In this document: positions 61,615-64,000 of the stretch, piece by piece
How positions within the stretch are numbered: position 1 is the first letter of the stretch
How the letters are laid out: each line of letters begins with the position of its first letter
Source: Neodontobutis hainanensis
Lineage: Eukaryota > Chordata > Actinopteri > Gobiiformes > Odontobutidae
NCBI GenBank assembly: GCA_024349245.1
Contig: JALDNG010000015.1
Location: 15,190,001-15,254,000, forward strand
Direction of reading: 5' to 3'
Length of the DNA stretch: 64,000 nucleotides
Position numbers and translations under genes: made by a program
The notes under the pieces: generated by a model
What the model saw: only the letters and a program-made list of their open reading frames with translations
Told to the model about the DNA's origin: nothing
Database searches by the model: none

Positions 61615-61646
61615 AGAAGATGGATGGATGGATGGATGGATGGATA
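61615..61646. repeat. (ATGG)n LINE tail
   Basis: About six to seven ATGG units following GGTAGAAG, the tandem-repeat tail of the LINE. Confidence 0.95.
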
Positions 61647-61967
61647 AGGTAGCACCTAATGGGAGCCCTGGAGTTTGACCCAAAGTTTGACCCAAAGTTA
61701 TGCTGTTTGAGCCAGACCTTTCATAAATCAGGCTAGTTGTGGACTGAAGTGTGAAAAAGTGCACATATTCACAAGCCAACCTGAATTGTTACGTTGGTTT
61801 AGGTTAGGTTTTATTTTTAATCCATTACCAATGGTTAAGTATACTTAACTGTAATTGCAGATTAAATCAGTTGTGAGTTTCAATGGCTTGCCAAACAACC
61901 GCTGGCAGGCCAGATCAAACCCCTTGGTGGGCCCTCAGGCCCCACCTTGGGCACCCATGATTTAAAC

Positions 61968-62700
61968 ACTTATAGGTCTGTACTAAAGCAAAAAAAAAAA
62001 GAAGCAAAAAACAAAAATGACTAGAAAATAAATCGCTCAGACTTTATTCTTTTATTTGATTTGCAGATTTCAATGAGGTGAACAGATCCCTCCATATCCT
62101 ACAATAATGTAGAAAGTGTGATAGGTCTCCCAAAAAGCTGCTTGGCTGCCTCCAACACTAACTTTGATAGGAACATTAAATATAGACACAAAATGAAAAA
62201 AAAATTTAGAACATGGGACAATGTATGCAAAGCTATTCTACAATTATTATAGCTTCTTTCTAGAATCCATGCAAGTAAATTACATTTCCATTATGTTCTG
62301 CCTGACTGTCACACATCTGAGATCTGAGACTACGCATTTTTACAAATGTACTTAAAGGCAGCACGTTTGTTTCTTAAATGCAAAGCAGCAGCTGGTGGAG
62401 GGACAGCCACTGGCCACCCCGGTCACACGTGGATGCATGGGCACCTTGCAGATAGTGCCCCAACAATAATTTCTTTCAAGAATATCTCCACCAACTTATG
62501 CCTTATTAAGGACTTCCAAGACTTCCAAGGACATCTTGTTGTCTTACTTACACTGACGTATAAACATATGTTAACATATTAATGACGTAGCCTACAGGTT
62601 AAAGAAAAAAGAAAAAACACGGAAAGCCTGGTATGCGCACACTAAAAAAAATATTCTATGCCTTTTCATGTCTTTTTTGTATGTTTACAGAAATATCCTG
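61968..62700. other. intergenic, nothing recognised
   Basis: AT-rich sequence between the hAT-like element and mrps35. Short ORFs on both strands have no recognisable features. Confidence 0.65.
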
Positions 62701-62810
62701 ACACAAAATGGGCCGTTCTTCTGTAGGAGGCACTGTTCTGCTTTTGCACAACGTTTCTAATTGGTGTCTTCTGTCCCTCGCTGATTTCCGTAAGTCCCTC
62801 TACTTCGAAC
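62701..62810 (+). promoter_or_regulatory. mrps35: mrps35 proximal promoter / 5'UTR
   Basis: Directly upstream of the start codon lie an inverted CCAAT box (ATTGG at about 62,760) and a TTTCCG sequence (ETS-type CGGAA on the other strand, about 62,786), both common in housekeeping promoters of mitochondrial proteins. No TATA box at the usual distance was seen. The exact transcription start is not visible. Confidence 0.4.
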
Positions 62811-62943
62811 ATGGCTTCATACACTTGCAAAGCTTTTCTGTCCTTAGCTCGAATCAATGTGCCCTATGTCGGGCTACAAAACGCCATAAGCAGGGTCACA
62901 TACGCGACAGCTTTGTCTATAAATTCTCCTACTGGAAATAAAG
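62811..62943 (+). CDS. mrps35: mrps35 exon 1: mitochondrial targeting sequence
   Basis: The ATG at 62,811 sits in a good context (GAACATGG). It encodes MASYTCKAFLSLARINVPYV followed by GLQNAISRVTYATALSINSP, an Arg/Ser/Ala-rich presequence. The exon ends AATAAAG/GTAGGT in phase 1, fitting exon 2. A longer ORF starting at 62,708 in another frame does not join exon 2 and was not used. Confidence 0.88.
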
Positions 62944-63802
62944 GTAGGTTTTGGTGTCGTTGTGGAATATCGGCGCTTATTTAACGCTTGAGCTTTAGCT
63001 ACACGCTTTACTAGTTGTGTTCACTGTCATACATGACAATTCCTCTTTTTAATAGGAGCCCTTATAAATTAAAACTGTACAGTTAAATACCGCGATGAAT
63101 ATCTCACAATTTCCTTTTGCAATATGAGTCAATTATTCAGTTTTTTCACAGTTTTTTTCAATACGGTAGTACATAATTAAAATTTTTACATTCGTAAAAA
63201 TCTTTATCACAGAAGTGTCCATAATATATATTGCTATACATTCGCATGAATACTTGGTACATCTCTTAAGTTATAGTATGCAGGTGTTATGTGCATGTAG
63301 GAATAGGCTAACAATTAAACACACTTTAATGTGTTTGTTACATTGTTAAAATGGTATATTTTAGAAACGAAAAGCTATAATGCAGTCTTTATAACAACAT
63401 ATGTTCCTTCTTCTCAATGCTGGGAGAATACTTCCCCTAAATTTTCTTTCTGTGTTCCCCCAACTCCAACTTTACAATTAAGCACTGCATACACTTGTAT
63501 GTCTAATTTTAGGTTTCCCGGACAGGGGTGGTCGGGGATCCCTTGGCAGAAAACCCAGAAGAGATGTGAGTTTTCATCTTCTTTCAAGTGATCTATTTTG
63601 TCCCAGCTCTTAAGGTTTCTCTATTTAATATCAGCCAGGAGACCCTCGGACAGAGAAGATGCCAGAGGACCAGGACTGGACTGCAGTTTATCCCTCTGCC
63701 ACCCCCTTCAGACCAAACTCTGTCCCGTTGCCCGTGAGGATGGGATATCCTGTGAAGAGAGGTGTCCCCCCTGAGAAGAAGGGTAACTTGGAACTAATCA
63801 AG
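62811..63802 (+). CDS. mrps35: mrps35, mitochondrial ribosomal protein S35 (mS35), exons 1-3, 3' end outside window
   Basis: Component of the small subunit of the mitochondrial ribosome. Three exons (62,811-62,943, 63,513-63,565, 63,635-63,802) join in frame to 118 residues. The C-terminal part reads RTEKMPEDQDWTAVYPSATP followed by FRPNSVPLPVRMGYPVKRGV and GNLELIK, a near match to the conserved start of vertebrate MRPS35. The first about 40 residues are basic, lack acidic residues and resemble a mitochondrial presequence. The gene continues beyond the window. Confidence 0.93.
63513..63565 (+). CDS. mrps35: mrps35 exon 2
   Basis: 53 nt after a TAATTTTAG acceptor, ending at GAT/GTGAGT. It encodes FPDRGGRGSLGRKPRRD, a basic spacer corresponding to the PER..NERPPRRK stretch of human MRPS35. 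The phases (1 in, 0 out) fit both neighbours. Confidence 0.82.
63635..63802 (+). CDS. mrps35: mrps35 exon 3: conserved N-terminal core
   Basis: 168 nt in phase 0. The acceptor is taken as ATATCAG before CCAGGAGAC, because the AG four bases further on would break the frame. It encodes PGDPRTEKMPEDQDWTAVYP to NLELIK, then a GTTAGA donor. This is the diagnostic segment for MRPS35. Intron 2 is only 69 bp. Confidence 0.93.
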
Positions 63803-64000
63803 GTTAGAGTTACAGGCACATTTTAAAATGATGTGAATGTAAATGGTGTCTTAAGAGTCCGTGTTTGTCAGAGTGTCAGTCCTGAAGTCTAGTAAAATGT
63901 TTGGACGGCACTAATAGTCTAACATCTCTTTTATTCATACATATTAGTTTGGCATAAACTAATAATTCAATATTAATATAAAAATACATATTAGAACTTG

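Larger units (their letters stand above)
58307..61642 (+). mobile_element. non-LTR retrotransposon (LINE), APE endonuclease plus reverse transcriptase, frameshifted
   Basis: About 3.3 kb and much more GC-rich than its surroundings. Coding signals run in order but shift between the three plus frames: ALGTWNVTSW (start of the APE endonuclease, about 58,735), RSMIDFVVVSSDLRP and STDHHLVVSWI (endonuclease end, about 59,335-59,450), then reverse-transcriptase blocks VVVPLFKKGDRR, GFRPGRGTLDQLY and FVDLEKAFD (60,280-60,560), GLRQGCPLSPVLF (60,705) and FADDVVLLAP (60,825). A conserved C-terminal region follows (MTERTRSRIQAAEMSFLRR) to 61,609. The 3' end is CGGATAAGCGGTAGAAGATGG plus (ATGG)n. At least five frame changes make it inactive. 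The clade is uncertain (L2/Rex1-like or RTE/Rex3-like). The insertion looks fairly young because the target-site duplication is exact. Confidence 0.92.
58210..61959. mobile_element. small hAT-like DNA transposon interrupted by a LINE
   Basis: The left end CAGGGGTGCCCAAACC and the right end, whose reverse complement is CATGGGTGCCCAAGG, form imperfect terminal inverted repeats of the kind common in nonautonomous hAT elements. Flanking 8-mers ATTTTAAC (58,202-58,209) and ATTTAAAC (61,960-61,967) differ at one base and fit the 8-bp hAT duplication. Without the LINE the element is about 400 bp. It contains no transposase ORF. Confidence 0.75.

Noticed and set aside
62708..62941. 77-codon plus ORF starting MGRSSVGG as the mrps35 start
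   Set aside because: It is in a different frame from exon 2 and reaches a stop at the exon end. The ATG at 62,811 gives a presequence and the correct phase.

Overview
This is nuclear DNA from a ray-finned fish, probably a percomorph teleost. The evidence is vertebrate-style split genes with short exons and GT..AG introns, AT-rich CpG-poor introns, and repeats of teleost type: a tRNA-derived SINE ending in a GGTAGAA tail, a LINE ending in (GGAT)n, a small hAT-like element and long CA/ATT microsatellites. I find no bacterial, phage or CRISPR-type content.

Layout. (1) Positions 1-55,498, minus strand: most of a KCNQ1 orthologue, the voltage-gated potassium channel alpha subunit. Eleven coding exons were located by splice sites, reading frame and protein similarity. 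Together they give about 557 residues: a divergent N-terminus, S1-S6, the TIGYGD pore signature, the IQ/helix A calmodulin site and part of the helix A-B linker. Two extra phase-compatible cassette-like exons (54 and 27 nt) lie between exons 11 and 10. No exon 12 was recognised, so 1-36,846 is best read as one very long intron 11, which corresponds to the intron that hosts the antisense lncRNA KCNQ1OT1 in mammals. (2) Two minisatellites, each with a 29-bp unit, lie inside the same gene: about 2.2 kb in intron 7 beside exon 8, and about 1.4 kb in intron 2. (3) The intergenic region from about 55.7 to 62.8 kb holds a possible noncoding first exon or promoter for kcnq1 (about 57.3-57.5 kb). It also holds a hAT-like element (58,210-61,959) into which a full-length-looking but frameshifted LINE has inserted (58,307-61,642). 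Both insertions keep recognisable target-site duplications. (4) Positions 62,811 to the window end, plus strand: the first three coding exons of mrps35, the mitochondrial small-subunit ribosomal protein mS35. It is divergently oriented to kcnq1.

The two genes have unrelated roles: a membrane K+ channel, and mitochondrial translation. Their head-to-head arrangement gives no evidence of a shared pathway. The long ORFs across the 40.8-43.0 kb minisatellite come from an array with no stop codons and are not genes. I found no convincing new protein system. The strongest candidates for novelty are the two kcnq1 cassette exons and the minisatellite that appears to have grown out of a SINE-like sequence.
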